From Psychrobacillus sp. OK028 (GTDB lineage: Bacteria > Bacillota > Bacilli > Bacillales_A > Planococcaceae), in contig NZ_FNHY01000003.1 of the NCBI RefSeq assembly GCF_900103605.1, positions 186,001 to 250,000 on the forward strand: 64,000 nt of DNA, given 5' to 3'. Shown in pieces: positions 7,692 to 16,162 of the stretch (its first letter is position 1; the number at the start of each line of letters is the position of its first letter). Below the pieces are notes generated by a model. It had not been told where the DNA came from. It saw nothing but the letters and a program-made list of their open reading frames with translations, and did not search any database. The translations under genes were made by a program, and so were the position numbers.

Positions 7692-9557
7692 TTATAACTT
7701 GAATTCATTAACGACTTTACTCAATTCGTCAGCTTGGTGTGATAATTCTACAGCGGAAGCATTGATCTCTTGCATCGCAGCAGAACCTTGTTCAGCAGCA
7801 GCAGCGGAAGTCTCCGTGTTAGATGCCGTATTCTCAGCAATTTGCGTTACTTCTATAAACGATGCTGCCACCTCTTGACTGAAGTTAAGCGTTTCTTCGA
7901 TTTGTTTCACCATTTTATCAATAATAGAAATTGTTTCATTTGTTTGTTTTATAATTTCGTCTAGTGAAGTATTAGTTTCATTTGCAACTTCAACGCCTCG
8001 AATGACACTTTCTACACCTTCATGATTTTGTTTAACAATAGATGTAACTTCCGATTGAATAGAAGTGACGATACCAGTAACTTCTTTAGCAGCTTTTTGG
8101 GATTGCTCTGCAAGCTTTCTTACCTCATCGGCTACTACGGCAAATCCTCTACCATGTTCACCAGCGCGAGCAGCTTCAATTGCAGCATTTAAAGCTAGTA
8201 AATTCGTTTGCTCTGCAATAGTCGTAATCGTTTTGATAATGGATGTAATTTCATTGGATTTAGTACCAAGTGATTCTACTGTTTGTGTAGTATTGGCCAT
8301 TGTTTCTTCGATACTCATCATTACATTGGACGAATGCTGAACGGATTCTCCGCCTTTTTGAGCAGCCTGAATCATTTGGTCAGTTGCTGCTTTGACTGAT
8401 TGTGCATCATTATTTAAATATCTCGTTGCTTCCTCTAATGAATTCATTTTTTGAATTGCTTCTGTCATGCTTCTTAATGTTTGATCACTACCAGCAGCGA
8501 TTTCATTTGTAGAATCAGCGATAGATTGAATAGTTAAAGCAGTTTCATCGGAAGAGGCCATCAATTCCTGTCCACTAGCCGAAACATTCACTGTAAGCTC
8601 TCTAACTCTTCTAACAAGGTCGGCTATTGATGCTATTAACACATTTGTACTATTTGCTATCTCAGAAAATTCATCTTTGGATCTAACTTTAACTCTCCTT
8701 GTTAAGTCTCCTCCAGCTTGTGCGATATCCAAAATAGAGCGGTTAATAGCATTTGTATTGCGTTTAATAGAATAGAAAAGCAAAATACCAAAAGATAAAG
8801 TAAGGATAACAGAGAAAATAGTTAATGCGATAAATATAATTAGTGAAGTCGTGTTTTCTTTTTTCAGCAAGGCAATCTGATCAGTATTATTTTTTTCAAG
8901 TAGTTCGTTCATAGCTGCGATATGTACATCTACATAACTCATAGCGGTTTTACCATTTCCGGTATTGACTAGTTTTTGAGCAGATTCTAACCCTTTTTCA
9001 TCACGAATTTTGATAACACGATCGGAGTATTGTAAGTATGTTGTAAAAAACTGATCGATTGACTGGATTTTTTGTAATTCATCTGGTCGATTTTCGTACG
9101 TTTTATAAAGTGCTTTGATATTTGTAGTAGTTGAATCTTTATATTTTCTATAGCTTGCCATATAATTATTCTTACCAGTAATGATGTAGCTTTGCTCAGC
9201 ATTCGCGAGTTGGGCGATATCCGTTGCAATTTGGTTTACCATCATCTGTTCTTTTACATCGACATTTGTAAATTTCTCTAACGCCTGTTGAGCGGAAAAC
9301 ATTTTGGTAGATGTAAGGACAAGCATTGATATTAAGACTAAAATAAGCACTGTGAAAATTATAAGTACTCGACCTCGGATGGAATGAAGAAAGCTAGCCT
9401 TAGTTGAATGGTTTAATTTGAGTTGTTTATCTTTGTTCTTAGATTTTTTGAATAACGATGTAACTTTATTCCTCTGAGGATTTCCAAGATTCTTTTTAGG
9501 AGTCTTTATTTTAGGGAATTTCATTGATTTTAACTTGTTAGAAATGCTATTTCTCAA
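7692..9557 (-). CDS. Methyl-accepting chemotaxis protein with a lysine-rich N-terminal extension
   Basis: 621-residue chemoreceptor. Order: a basic cytoplasmic extension (1-60, many Lys), transmembrane helix 1 (about 63-83), a helical extracellular sensor of about 145 residues resembling CHASE3/four-helix sensors, helix 2 (about 231-258), HAMP (about 259-310) and the MCP signalling domain. The hairpin tip [19 protein letters not shown] is intact. The start appears to be TTG at 9557 with AAAGGA nine bases upstream; an internal ATG twelve codons in is the alternative. It is transcribed alone, away from yozE. The ligand is unknown. Confidence 0.95.
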   Translation of the reverse strand: MRNSISNKLKSMKFPKIKTPKKNLGNPQRNKVTSLFKKSKNKDKQLKLNHSTKASFLHSIRGRVLIIFTVLILVLISMLVLTSTKMFSAQQALEKFTNVDVKEQMMVNQIATDIAQLANAEQSYIITGKNNYMASYRKYKDSTTTNIKALYKTYENRPDELQKIQSIDQFFTTYLQYSDRVIKIRDEKGLESAQKLVNTGNGKTAMSYVDVHIAAMNELLEKNNTDQIALLKKENTTSLIIFIALTIFSVILTLSFGILLFYSIKRNTNAINRSILDIAQAGGDLTRRVKVRSKDEFSEIANSTNVLIASIADLVRRVRELTVNVSASGQELMASSDETALTIQSIADSTNEIAAGSDQTLRSMTEAIQKMNSLEEATRYLNNDAQSVKAATDQMIQAAQKGGESVQHSSNVMMSIEETMANTTQTVESLGTKSNEITSIIKTITTIAEQTNLLALNAAIEAARAGEHGRGFAVVADEVRKLAEQSQKAAKEVTGIVTSIQSEVTSIVKQNHEGVESVIRGVEVANETNTSLDEIIKQTNETISIIDKMVKQIEETLNFSQEVAASFIEVTQIAENTASNTETSAAAAEQGSAAMQEINASAVELSHQADELSKVVNEFKL

Positions 9558-9677
9558 TCATATCAATCCTTTCAATCTGTCGAACTATTAACATTTTTAA
9601 GTTTACTTGTTTTAGTTGGAATTATCTACATTTTTTTTGCGTTTATAAGACTTCATGACTAAAGGAGGAAAAATATT

Positions 9678-9902
9678 ATGCGACAATCGTTTTATTTATT
9701 TGCATTAAAATATCGCGGGGGTCAAAAGGATGATAAAAAGGCAAAATTTGCTAATAGCATGTTTGACCAACATGATTTTCCTAAAGCTGAAACTTCATTT
9801 CATAAACTTTCGTTATATATTGAAGAGCTTGCTGATGCGAGTATGCCTGCAGCCGTCTTTGATGAATTATGGGAATATTATGTCGAAGATTCAAAGTTGT
9901 AA
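9678..9902 (+). CDS. yozE: YozE family protein (UPF0346, SAM-like fold)
   Basis: 74-residue small cytoplasmic protein. The pattern SFYLFALKYR...FANSMFDQHDFPK...YHKLSxYIE...FDELWEYY matches the YozE family, whose structure is a SAM-like helical bundle and whose function is unknown. An excellent ribosome site (AAAGGAGG) precedes the ATG. It lies upstream of deoD and ctpA, as I recall for B. subtilis, although a separate promoter for deoD is visible. Confidence 0.88.
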   Translation: MRQSFYLFALKYRGGQKDDKKAKFANSMFDQHDFPKAETSFHKLSLYIEELADASMPAAVFDELWEYYVEDSKL

Positions 9903-9907
9903 GTTCA

Positions 9908-9936
9908 TTGCAATTGAAGGGAAAAAACGGTATCAT
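9908..9936 (+). promoter_or_regulatory. Sigma-A-type promoter for deoD
   Basis: TTGCAA (9908-9913), a 17-base spacer and TATCAT (9931-9936), 35 bases before the deoD start. Confidence 0.5.
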
Positions 9937-9970
9937 TAAGCCGAAACGTATTAGAAATGAGGTTATATAA

Positions 9971-10675
9971 TTGAGTATTCATATTAGTGCTAAAAAAGGT
10001 GAAATTGCAGACACAATCTTACTTCCAGGCGACCCACTACGCGCAAAGTATATTGCCGAAACATTCTTAGAGGATGTTGTTCAATATAACGAAGTTCGTA
10101 ATATGTTCGGATATACTGGAACATACAAAGGAAAAAGAATTTCTGTGCAAGGTACAGGAATGGGAGTACCATCGATCTCTATTTATATTAATGAATTGAT
10201 GAATGAATATGATGTTCAAAAGCTTATCCGAGTTGGAACATGTGGAGCTATCCAAAAAGATGTGAAAGTACGTGACGTAATTCTTGCACAAAGTGCTTCT
10301 ACAGATTCAACTTTGAACAAAGTTCTACTTGATGATATCAGCTTTGCACCTACAGCTGACTTTGACTTGTTATACAAAGCGTATAATGCAGGGAAAGAAG
10401 CTGGACTAAACTTAAAAGTAGGGAATGTATTTACAGCTGATCTATTCTATAATGATAATGCTCAAAATGAGAAGTGGGCTGAATATGGGGTTCTTGCTGT
10501 AGAAATGGAATCAGCAGCGCTTTATACACTAGCAGCTAAATTTGGACGTCAAGCATTGTCGGTTTTGACTGTTAGTGATCATATAATAACAGGAGAAGCA
10601 ACTTCTTCTGAGGAACGTCAAACAACGTTTAATGAAATGATTGTTGTAGCATTAGAAGCGGCTATTCAAGACTAA
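9971..10675 (+). CDS. deoD: Purine-nucleoside phosphorylase DeoD
   Basis: 234-residue hexameric-type purine nucleoside phosphorylase, which cleaves purine (deoxy)nucleosides with phosphate for salvage. Visible motifs are [14 protein letters not shown] (substrate/phosphate Gly-Asp-Pro), [12 protein letters not shown], the [12 protein letters not shown] signature, [12 protein letters not shown] and the catalytic Asp in VSDHI near residue 204. The start is TTG with a TGAGGT ribosome site; no better in-frame ATG lies nearby. Length is typical. A strong terminator follows. Confidence 0.96.
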   Translation: MSIHISAKKGEIADTILLPGDPLRAKYIAETFLEDVVQYNEVRNMFGYTGTYKGKRISVQGTGMGVPSISIYINELMNEYDVQKLIRVGTCGAIQKDVKVRDVILAQSASTDSTLNKVLLDDISFAPTADFDLLYKAYNAGKEAGLNLKVGNVFTADLFYNDNAQNEKWAEYGVLAVEMESAALYTLAAKFGRQALSVLTVSDHIITGEATSSEERQTTFNEMIVVALEAAIQD

Positions 10676-10710
10676 TATATATTTTGGCTTTGGATTAACC
10701 AATCAATCAT

Positions 10711-10746
10711 AAATAGACTGTCATTTATATGACAGTCTATTTTTAA
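10711..10746 (+). terminator. Terminator after deoD
   Basis: Fourteen-base perfect stem (10711-10724 with 10729-10742), four-base loop, T-run. Confidence 0.85.
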
Positions 10747-10821
10747 AATAATGCGATGACTTAAAGTAATTAATACTACATATAATTTAATGGTAGTTTT
10801 TTCTGAAAAGGGTGAAAGAAT

Positions 10822-12303
10822 TTGGACGAACATAATCAAAATAATGATGAACAGACAACAGAAGTTAAACCAGCTTCAAAATATATTAAAATGAAACCTT
10901 TTGTTTTACTTTTAAGTACTTTTGCTTTAATTGTGGTAACAGCTGCAGTCACTATGATCGCGTTAACATGGGGTGACGAAAAAGTTGTAAACGTAAATCC
11001 GATAAGTCAGAATGAGCGTTCGGAATTCGCTAAATTGTATATGGCCTATGATAAATTGGAGGAAGAATACTATAAAGAGGTAGACGAAGAAGCAGTGATA
11101 AATGGTGCTATAAACGGAATGATTGATGCATTAGAGGATCCATATTCTGATTATATGAACCAGGATGAGGCTTCACAATTCAACGAAAATATTTCCTCTA
11201 GTTTTCAAGGTATTGGTGCAGAAATCCAAGAAAGAGATGGCGTTATAAATATTGTCTCGCCTATTAAAAATTCACCAGCAGAAAAAGCTGGGCTTATGCC
11301 GAATGATAAAATCATTGCTGTAGATGGTAAAGATATTAAAGGGTATAGTGCTTCCGAAGCAGTATTACTTATTCGTGGTAGTAAAGGGACAGAAGTGACT
11401 TTGTCCATACAGCGTGGAAATAATGCATTAATGGAAGTAACTATTGTACGTGACGATATTCCGATTGAAACGGTTTATGCTGAAATGTTAGATGACCAAG
11501 TTGCTCATATTATTATATCTAGTTTTTCGACTAACACGTATGATGAATTGCTAACAGCAATCGATGCAATGGAAAAAGAGGGCATGAAAGCACTTATACT
11601 TGATGTTCGTCAAAATCCTGGTGGTTTGTTATCTTCTGCAATTGATATTTCTAATCTCTTTGTTGAGGAAGGGAAAAACATTCTGCAAATTGACATTCAA
11701 GGCAAAAAAGATATTACAGTTGCTACTCCTGGCACTCGTGTTAATGTTCCTGTAACCCTTGTAATTGATGAAGGTAGTGCATCAGCCTCTGAAATTTTAG
11801 CTGGCGCATTAAGTGAATCTGCAAAAGTTCCATTAGTAGGTTTAAAATCTTTTGGTAAAGGGACTGTCCAAACAGTAAATGATCTGCCAGACGGTTCAAA
11901 TATTAAAATTACTACTGCTAAATGGTTAACTCCTGATGGGAACTGGATTCATGAAAAAGGGATTAAACCCGATTATGCAGTTGAATATCCATCGTATGCG
12001 ATGCTGCCACCTTTAGACACTTCTGTAACTTTAAAGATCAATCAGTCATCGGATGCAGTTAAAACAGCAGAAGAAATGTTAAAAGCAGTAGGCTATGATG
12101 TAGGTGTAGTTGATGGTAATTTTGATGAGCAGATGAATAATGCTGTGAAAAAATTCCAAGCCGACAACAAACTTGCTGTTTCAGGAGATATTGATGGAGA
12201 AACCTCTTATCAATTGATGGATAAACTAAGAACGAAAATTTTAGAGGAAGATCCACAACTATTAAAAGCACAAGAAATCGTGACAGATTTGTTGAAAAAA
12301 TAA
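10822..12303 (+). CDS. ctpA: S41 family C-terminal processing peptidase (CtpA/CtpB-like)
   Basis: 493-residue membrane-anchored serine peptidase. A cytoplasmic tail precedes one transmembrane helix (about 27-49). A PDZ domain (about 120-205, GIGAEIQERDG...AGLMPNDKIIAVDG) follows, then the S41 catalytic domain with LDVRQNPGG, the nucleophile Ser in GSASASE (319-325) and Lys346 in FGKGT. A C-terminal peptidoglycan-binding domain lies at about 405-475. The TTG start has an AAGGGTGA ribosome site. B. subtilis CtpB acts in sigma-K activation; proximity to deoD and yozE favours the CtpA orthologue (from memory). Confidence 0.92.
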   Translation: MDEHNQNNDEQTTEVKPASKYIKMKPFVLLLSTFALIVVTAAVTMIALTWGDEKVVNVNPISQNERSEFAKLYMAYDKLEEEYYKEVDEEAVINGAINGMIDALEDPYSDYMNQDEASQFNENISSSFQGIGAEIQERDGVINIVSPIKNSPAEKAGLMPNDKIIAVDGKDIKGYSASEAVLLIRGSKGTEVTLSIQRGNNALMEVTIVRDDIPIETVYAEMLDDQVAHIIISSFSTNTYDELLTAIDAMEKEGMKALILDVRQNPGGLLSSAIDISNLFVEEGKNILQIDIQGKKDITVATPGTRVNVPVTLVIDEGSASASEILAGALSESAKVPLVGLKSFGKGTVQTVNDLPDGSNIKITTAKWLTPDGNWIHEKGIKPDYAVEYPSYAMLPPLDTSVTLKINQSSDAVKTAEEMLKAVGYDVGVVDGNFDEQMNNAVKKFQADNKLAVSGDIDGETSYQLMDKLRTKILEEDPQLLKAQEIVTDLLKK

Positions 12304-12316
12304 AGAGTTTAAGGAG

Positions 12317-12341
12317 AGCTGGCCTTTATGGTCAGCTTTTT
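12317..12341 (+). terminator. Terminator after ctpA
   Basis: AGCTGGCC (12317-12324) pairs with GGTCAGCT (12330-12337, one G-T wobble), followed by a T-run. Confidence 0.75.
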
Positions 12342-12368
12342 CAACGACCTATGTAAGGAGCGTACAAG

Positions 12369-13274
12369 ATGAAGGATGTCTATTTACTAAGTGGATTTTT
12401 AGGAAGTGGGAAAACTTCTTTATTATCTCATTTAATCGAACAACTGAAAACAGAGGGTTTGAAGCCAGCAGTTATTATGAACGAATTAGGGAAATTGCCT
12501 TTCGATAGCAAATCAGTGGACGAGGATGTTCCGATTAAGGAAATGCTTGAAGGATGTATTTGTTGCACAGGTGCTGAAAAGATGGAAGCACAGCTTCAAA
12601 TGTTATTAGAGGGTGAAGAATTCGATGTTCTTTTAATTGAAACAACTGGTGCAGCTCATCCTGTTGAAGCAATGGATGCTGTTTTATCTCCTTTTTTTGC
12701 AAGTAGATTAAATATGAAAGGTATTATAACGGTTGCAGATTGTAAACGGTGGCTGGATCGAGACAAAATGTCTCCTCAAACACGAATGTTATTTTTAGAG
12801 CAGATTAAACATGCTCATTTAATAGTAGCAAATAAAGTAGATTTACTATCTGATGATGAAGTAGCTGCGGTAACAATGCAAATCCATGGATTAAATAGCC
12901 ATGCACCTATTATTCAGACATCCAATGCAAAATTGCCGTTTAAAATGATAACCAATCTAGAGGCTACTTTTCACGGTCAAGAGGTTAAGCAAGCGGCAAT
13001 AGGGAAACAGCTAACTTTATCTTCCCGTTTACACACCTTCACAGAGTCTGTTGAGCAGGAAGAGTTTGAACAGTGGGTTAAAGGTCTTCCAGACACCATT
13101 TATCGTATGAAAGGATATGTTCCATTAAAAGGCTATAAAAACCCTTATTTGTTTCAATATGCTTATGGAATGGTGCAGTGGCTTCCAGAATACATTAAAA
13201 TGGAGCCTCAGATCGTTATTATTGGTGAAAATGTGGAAACAATTGCTGTGATAGGACATACTCTAAATGATTAA
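12369..13274 (+). CDS. CobW/COG0523 family GTPase (metal chaperone-like)
   Basis: 301-residue G3E-type GTPase. Walker A is GFLGSGKT (9-16), the family metal site CxCC is GCICC (Cys63, Cys65, Cys66), and NKVD provides guanine specificity. IETTGAAHPVEAMDAV corresponds to the second switch. A C-terminal CobW_C-like domain follows. COG0523 proteins deliver metals, often zinc, to client enzymes. No Zur-like operator was recognised upstream, so metal and client are open. The usual E-x-G-x-x-D region reads NELGKLPFD, a modest deviation. The stop overlaps the next start by eight bases. Confidence 0.88.
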   Translation: MKDVYLLSGFLGSGKTSLLSHLIEQLKTEGLKPAVIMNELGKLPFDSKSVDEDVPIKEMLEGCICCTGAEKMEAQLQMLLEGEEFDVLLIETTGAAHPVEAMDAVLSPFFASRLNMKGIITVADCKRWLDRDKMSPQTRMLFLEQIKHAHLIVANKVDLLSDDEVAAVTMQIHGLNSHAPIIQTSNAKLPFKMITNLEATFHGQEVKQAAIGKQLTLSSRLHTFTESVEQEEFEQWVKGLPDTIYRMKGYVPLKGYKNPYLFQYAYGMVQWLPEYIKMEPQIVIIGENVETIAVIGHTLND

Positions 13275-13527
13275 AGCATTTCAGGTACTTTATCAAAATC
13301 GGCAATCAGTTAGGAATATCCAAACCGAAGACGAGGTTAGAGCAATAATTCATTCGGAGCTATTAGATGAATTTACTCACCCTAGAGCTAGGTTATCTAT
13401 ACAAAAAAAGTATAGTTTAGCAATGGATCGGATTAAAAATAGCGAGCTATCTGAAACTGAGCAGATAATGATGATTAATCTTTATAAAGAAGAATTTATA
13501 AATCTGTCAACAGTAGATCATAGCTAA
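13267..13527 (+). CDS. Hypothetical 86-residue protein coupled to the CobW GTPase
   Basis: Small charged, mostly helical protein with no transmembrane segment, Cys or recognised motif. Its ATG lies inside the last codons of the CobW-type gene (eight-base overlap), so it is translationally coupled and probably acts with or beside that GTPase. I do not recognise a family. Confidence 0.65.
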   Translation: MIKAFQVLYQNRQSVRNIQTEDEVRAIIHSELLDEFTHPRARLSIQKKYSLAMDRIKNSELSETEQIMMINLYKEEFINLSTVDHS

Positions 13528-13686
13528 TATTTTAGTAAAGTGGTTAAGTTATCCAAAAATCTTAGCTAGAATAGTAGATTTGAAGGTATAAAAGTTTCGA
13601 TTGGTTTCAATGGAATATTTTATGTGAAAATTTCCGTCTATTTTGTGTTTACAATAAGGGAGCACAAAAGAAGGAGGAAATGAAAC

Positions 13687-14526
13687 ATGAATAAAAAACA
13701 TACGATTATGGCTGGAATTTTAGCGAGTGGATTATTACTCTCTGCCAATACTGCTAGCGCATCTATGAATACTGGGTTTTCACCAACTGCTTCCGAGGCA
13801 AAGGCAACGGTTATATATAAATGGGGAGCTACAAATAATGTTTCCTCTCAAGTAAACTTGGATGAAATTATGCAATTATCATTTGCACAGCTTCTAAATC
13901 TTCAAAATGTAAATAAGATTAATATAAATGAAGTAGAGAAAAAACCGGAAGTCGTTACTCCAGCTAAGCCAGTTGAAGAAAAACCAGAAGTGGTTACTCC
14001 AGCTAAGCCGGTTGAAGAAAAACCAGAAGTAAAAGCGCCAGTAGCGCCAATTAAAGAAAAACCAGAAGTAAAAGCACCAGTTGAACAAAAAGTAGAACAA
14101 ACACCAGTAGTACAAAAGCAGACTCCTGAAGTAAAAGATGAGGTAAAAGTTACTTCTGAAATTCAACAGGTTGTTGATTTAACTAACCAAGAACGTGCTA
14201 AAGCTGGATTAAAAGCACTTCAAATTGATACAAAACTTACGCAGTCAGCGCAAGCAAAATCACAAGATATGAAAAATAAAAACTATTTTTCTCATACAAG
14301 CCCAACTTACGGATCACCATTTGATCAAATGAAGTCAATGGGAATTACGTATAAATCTGCAGCAGAAAATATTGCAATGGGTCAACGTAGTCCTCAGGAA
14401 GTAGTAGATGCTTGGATGAAATCTCCAGGACATAAAGCGAACATAATGAACGCTTCTTTCACACATATTGGTGTAGGTTTATCGGATAGTGGTTATTATT
14501 GGACACAACAATTCATTGGTAAATAA
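13687..14526 (+). CDS. Secreted CAP-domain (SCP/PR1) protein with Pro-Glu-Lys repeats
   Basis: 279-residue exported protein. A Sec signal peptide ends near ANTASA (about residue 26). A linker of four tandem 13-residue EKPEV-type repeats (85-136) precedes the C-terminal CAP domain (about 155-277) of the YkwD type. The CAP signature residues are visible: NYFSHTSP, the ENIAMG segment, AWMKSPGHKANIM and the HIGVGL strand. These domains in Bacillus occur in secreted and spore-envelope proteins of unclear activity. AAAGAAGGAGG is the ribosome site. It is monocistronic. Confidence 0.88.
   Translation: MNKKHTIMAGILASGLLLSANTASASMNTGFSPTASEAKATVIYKWGATNNVSSQVNLDEIMQLSFAQLLNLQNVNKININEVEKKPEVVTPAKPVEEKPEVVTPAKPVEEKPEVKAPVAPIKEKPEVKAPVEQKVEQTPVVQKQTPEVKDEVKVTSEIQQVVDLTNQERAKAGLKALQIDTKLTQSAQAKSQDMKNKNYFSHTSPTYGSPFDQMKSMGITYKSAAENIAMGQRSPQEVVDAWMKSPGHKANIMNASFTHIGVGLSDSGYYWTQQFIGK
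13939..14094 (+). repeat. Four tandem 39-bp repeats encoding a PEKPEV-rich linker
   Basis: In-frame 13-codon units whose first two copies are almost identical and whose last two are diverged (VVTPAKPVE versus VKAPVAPIK). The linker probably spans cell-wall material. Copy number could vary by slippage. Confidence 0.85.
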
Positions 14527-14539
14527 TTAATACACCCAA

Positions 14540-14569
14540 AAAGCGACGCATAATGCGTCGCTTTTTTTT
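14540..14569 (+). terminator. Terminator after the CAP-domain gene
   Basis: Twelve-base stem AAAGCGACGCAT (14540-14551) and ATGCGTCGCTTT, followed by a long T-run. Confidence 0.9.
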
Positions 14570-14628
14570 ATAGAGGTTGAGCGAACTGATTATCCAAGCA
14601 AAGGGATAATCGCTTTAAAAAGATCGAA

Positions 14629-14739
14629 TACTCTCGTTTATATTGGATTTACTCTCGTTCAGGTGCTTTTTACTCTCGCAGCTGCTTGCGTTACTCTCGT
14701 TTGAAAAAAATACTCTCGACCAGCGTTCATTTACTCTCA
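14629..14739. repeat. Array of six TACTCTCG motifs with 21-bp period
   Basis: TACTCTCG occurs at 14629, 14650, 14671, 14692 and 14711, with a final TACTCTCA at 14732. Start-to-start distances are 21, 21, 21, 19 and 21 bases. Only the 8-9-base core is conserved; the 12-13-base spacers differ. It lies downstream of two converging genes (CAP protein and MATE pump), so it is unlikely to be a promoter of either. A separate hairpin GATTATCC...GGATAATC occurs at about 14588-14611. Confidence 0.75.
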
Positions 14740-14768
14740 CAGCGGAATTTTTAACCATTTTAAGATCG

Positions 14769-16115
14769 CTACTCTTTCATTTTCTTCTGTAAATAAATTA
14801 GCCTTGCGGTCAGGGTGATCGCCCCTATAGACAGCCCTACGATTAATCCAATCCAATATCCAAAGCGCTCAAATGATGTGTAATTGGCTAATATATAACC
14901 GGTAGGTAAACCAATTATCCAATAAGAAATGATGGCCATAATAAATGTCATTGTCACATCTTTATAGCCACGCAATGCTCCTTGGACTGGTGCTTGAATT
15001 GCGTCTGATAGCTGGAACAGTGCAGCAAAGAAGAAAAATTGAACTGTCAATTCAATTACATAACGATCGTCCGTATACACCGAAGCTATTTGCTCTCTAA
15101 ATAACAGTAAAATTGAAATAGAAACTAAACTAAAACAGATGGCAGTTACAACACTAAGCCAGCTAAATGTTTTTGCGTCTTCGAATCGTTTCGCACCAAT
15201 TTCATGTCCTACTAATATTGTTGCTCCCATTGCTATGCTCAGCGGCACCATATACAGCAACGAGGTGAAATTCATCGCTATTTGGTGAGCAGATATTACC
15301 TCCGTAGAATATACACTCATAAGAATAGTGACAGCCGAAAAGATAGTCGTTTCTGCAAAAAGAGATATTCCTATAGGAACTCCAATTTTCATTAATGCTC
15401 GTATTTTACCTAAAGAAGGTTTAGTCCAACCTTGGAGAATTTTTAATTGTGCAAATGGACTGATGCGTATAACAATTATTATAGCAATCAGTAATATTAA
15501 CCAATATGTAATAGCAGAGGCTAGACCTGCTCCGACACCACCAAGCTCTGGAAAGCCGAATTTCCCATATATAAATAAGTAATTTAAAGCAATGTTAATG
15601 GGAGCTGATAGTAATGTGATGAACATGGAAACTCTGGTTTTTCCTAAAGCGTCAATAAAAGACCGCAACACACTATATAAAAATAAAGGAATTAGTCCGA
15701 TACTTAGCATGAACAAATATTTCTTTGCTACGATGCGTACACTGTCTTCAAGAGGTATTAAGTTTAGTACTGGATCAATGAGCAGGAAAATACCGAGAAA
15801 AACGATAATAGCTAGTACTATTGCAATATAAAATGCTTGTTGAACAAAGGTACGGACATCTTTCTTCTTTTTTGCTCCTATCAATTGTGCTACAATTGGC
15901 GTAATGCCTATTAATATACCAGTTAAGGCGGTGTACACAGGCAACCATAAGGATGAACCGATAGAAACACCAGCTAAATGCTTAATACTATATTTACTTG
16001 TCATTAAAATATCAAAAAACGTCATTAAATAGAGTGCAACTTGTGTGATTAATATCGGCAAGACTATTTTAATCATATATTTACTTTTTTCTGGTAGAGT
16101 TTTCATTTCGTGCAT
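14769..16115 (-). CDS. MATE family efflux transporter
   Basis: About 448-residue polytopic membrane protein with twelve hydrophobic segments, of the NorM/DinF-type multidrug and toxin extrusion family (Na+ or H+ antiport). Supporting segments are PILITQVALYLMTFFDILMTS, LTGILIGITPIVAQLIGA, LNYLFIYGKFGFPELGGVGAGLAS in the middle and the second-half repeats VGHEIGAKR and IQAPVQGALRGYKDV. The ATG at 16115 is chosen because AAAGGA directly abuts an upstream ATG (16127) but is well spaced from 16115; 16127 or 16106 remain possible. Substrate unknown. It is divergent from the MurG-like gene. Confidence 0.92.
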   Translation of the reverse strand: MHEMKTLPEKSKYMIKIVLPILITQVALYLMTFFDILMTSKYSIKHLAGVSIGSSLWLPVYTALTGILIGITPIVAQLIGAKKKKDVRTFVQQAFYIAIVLAIIVFLGIFLLIDPVLNLIPLEDSVRIVAKKYLFMLSIGLIPLFLYSVLRSFIDALGKTRVSMFITLLSAPINIALNYLFIYGKFGFPELGGVGAGLASAITYWLILLIAIIIVIRISPFAQLKILQGWTKPSLGKIRALMKIGVPIGISLFAETTIFSAVTILMSVYSTEVISAHQIAMNFTSLLYMVPLSIAMGATILVGHEIGAKRFEDAKTFSWLSVVTAICFSLVSISILLLFREQIASVYTDDRYVIELTVQFFFFAALFQLSDAIQAPVQGALRGYKDVTMTFIMAIISYWIIGLPTGYILANYTSFERFGYWIGLIVGLSIGAITLTARLIYLQKKMKE

Positions 16116-16162
16116 GTTGGCAGACATCCTTTAAAGTTATAAAATTAGTTAGGAGATTATTG

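Noticed and set aside
9558-9660. Sigma-D promoter upstream of the first MCP
   Set aside because: The best match (TTCGACAG) shares only four of eight -10 bases and has no -35 at proper spacing.
9730-9939. Alternative frame overlapping yozE
   Set aside because: The yozE frame matches a known family and has the AAAGGAGG site; the other frame has neither.
13894-14166. Minus-strand frame rich in Trp and Phe
   Set aside because: It is the antisense of the PEKPEV repeat codons of the CAP-domain gene.
14629-14739. CRISPR array
   Set aside because: The conserved unit is only 8-9 bases, spacers are 12-13 bases and no cas gene is nearby.
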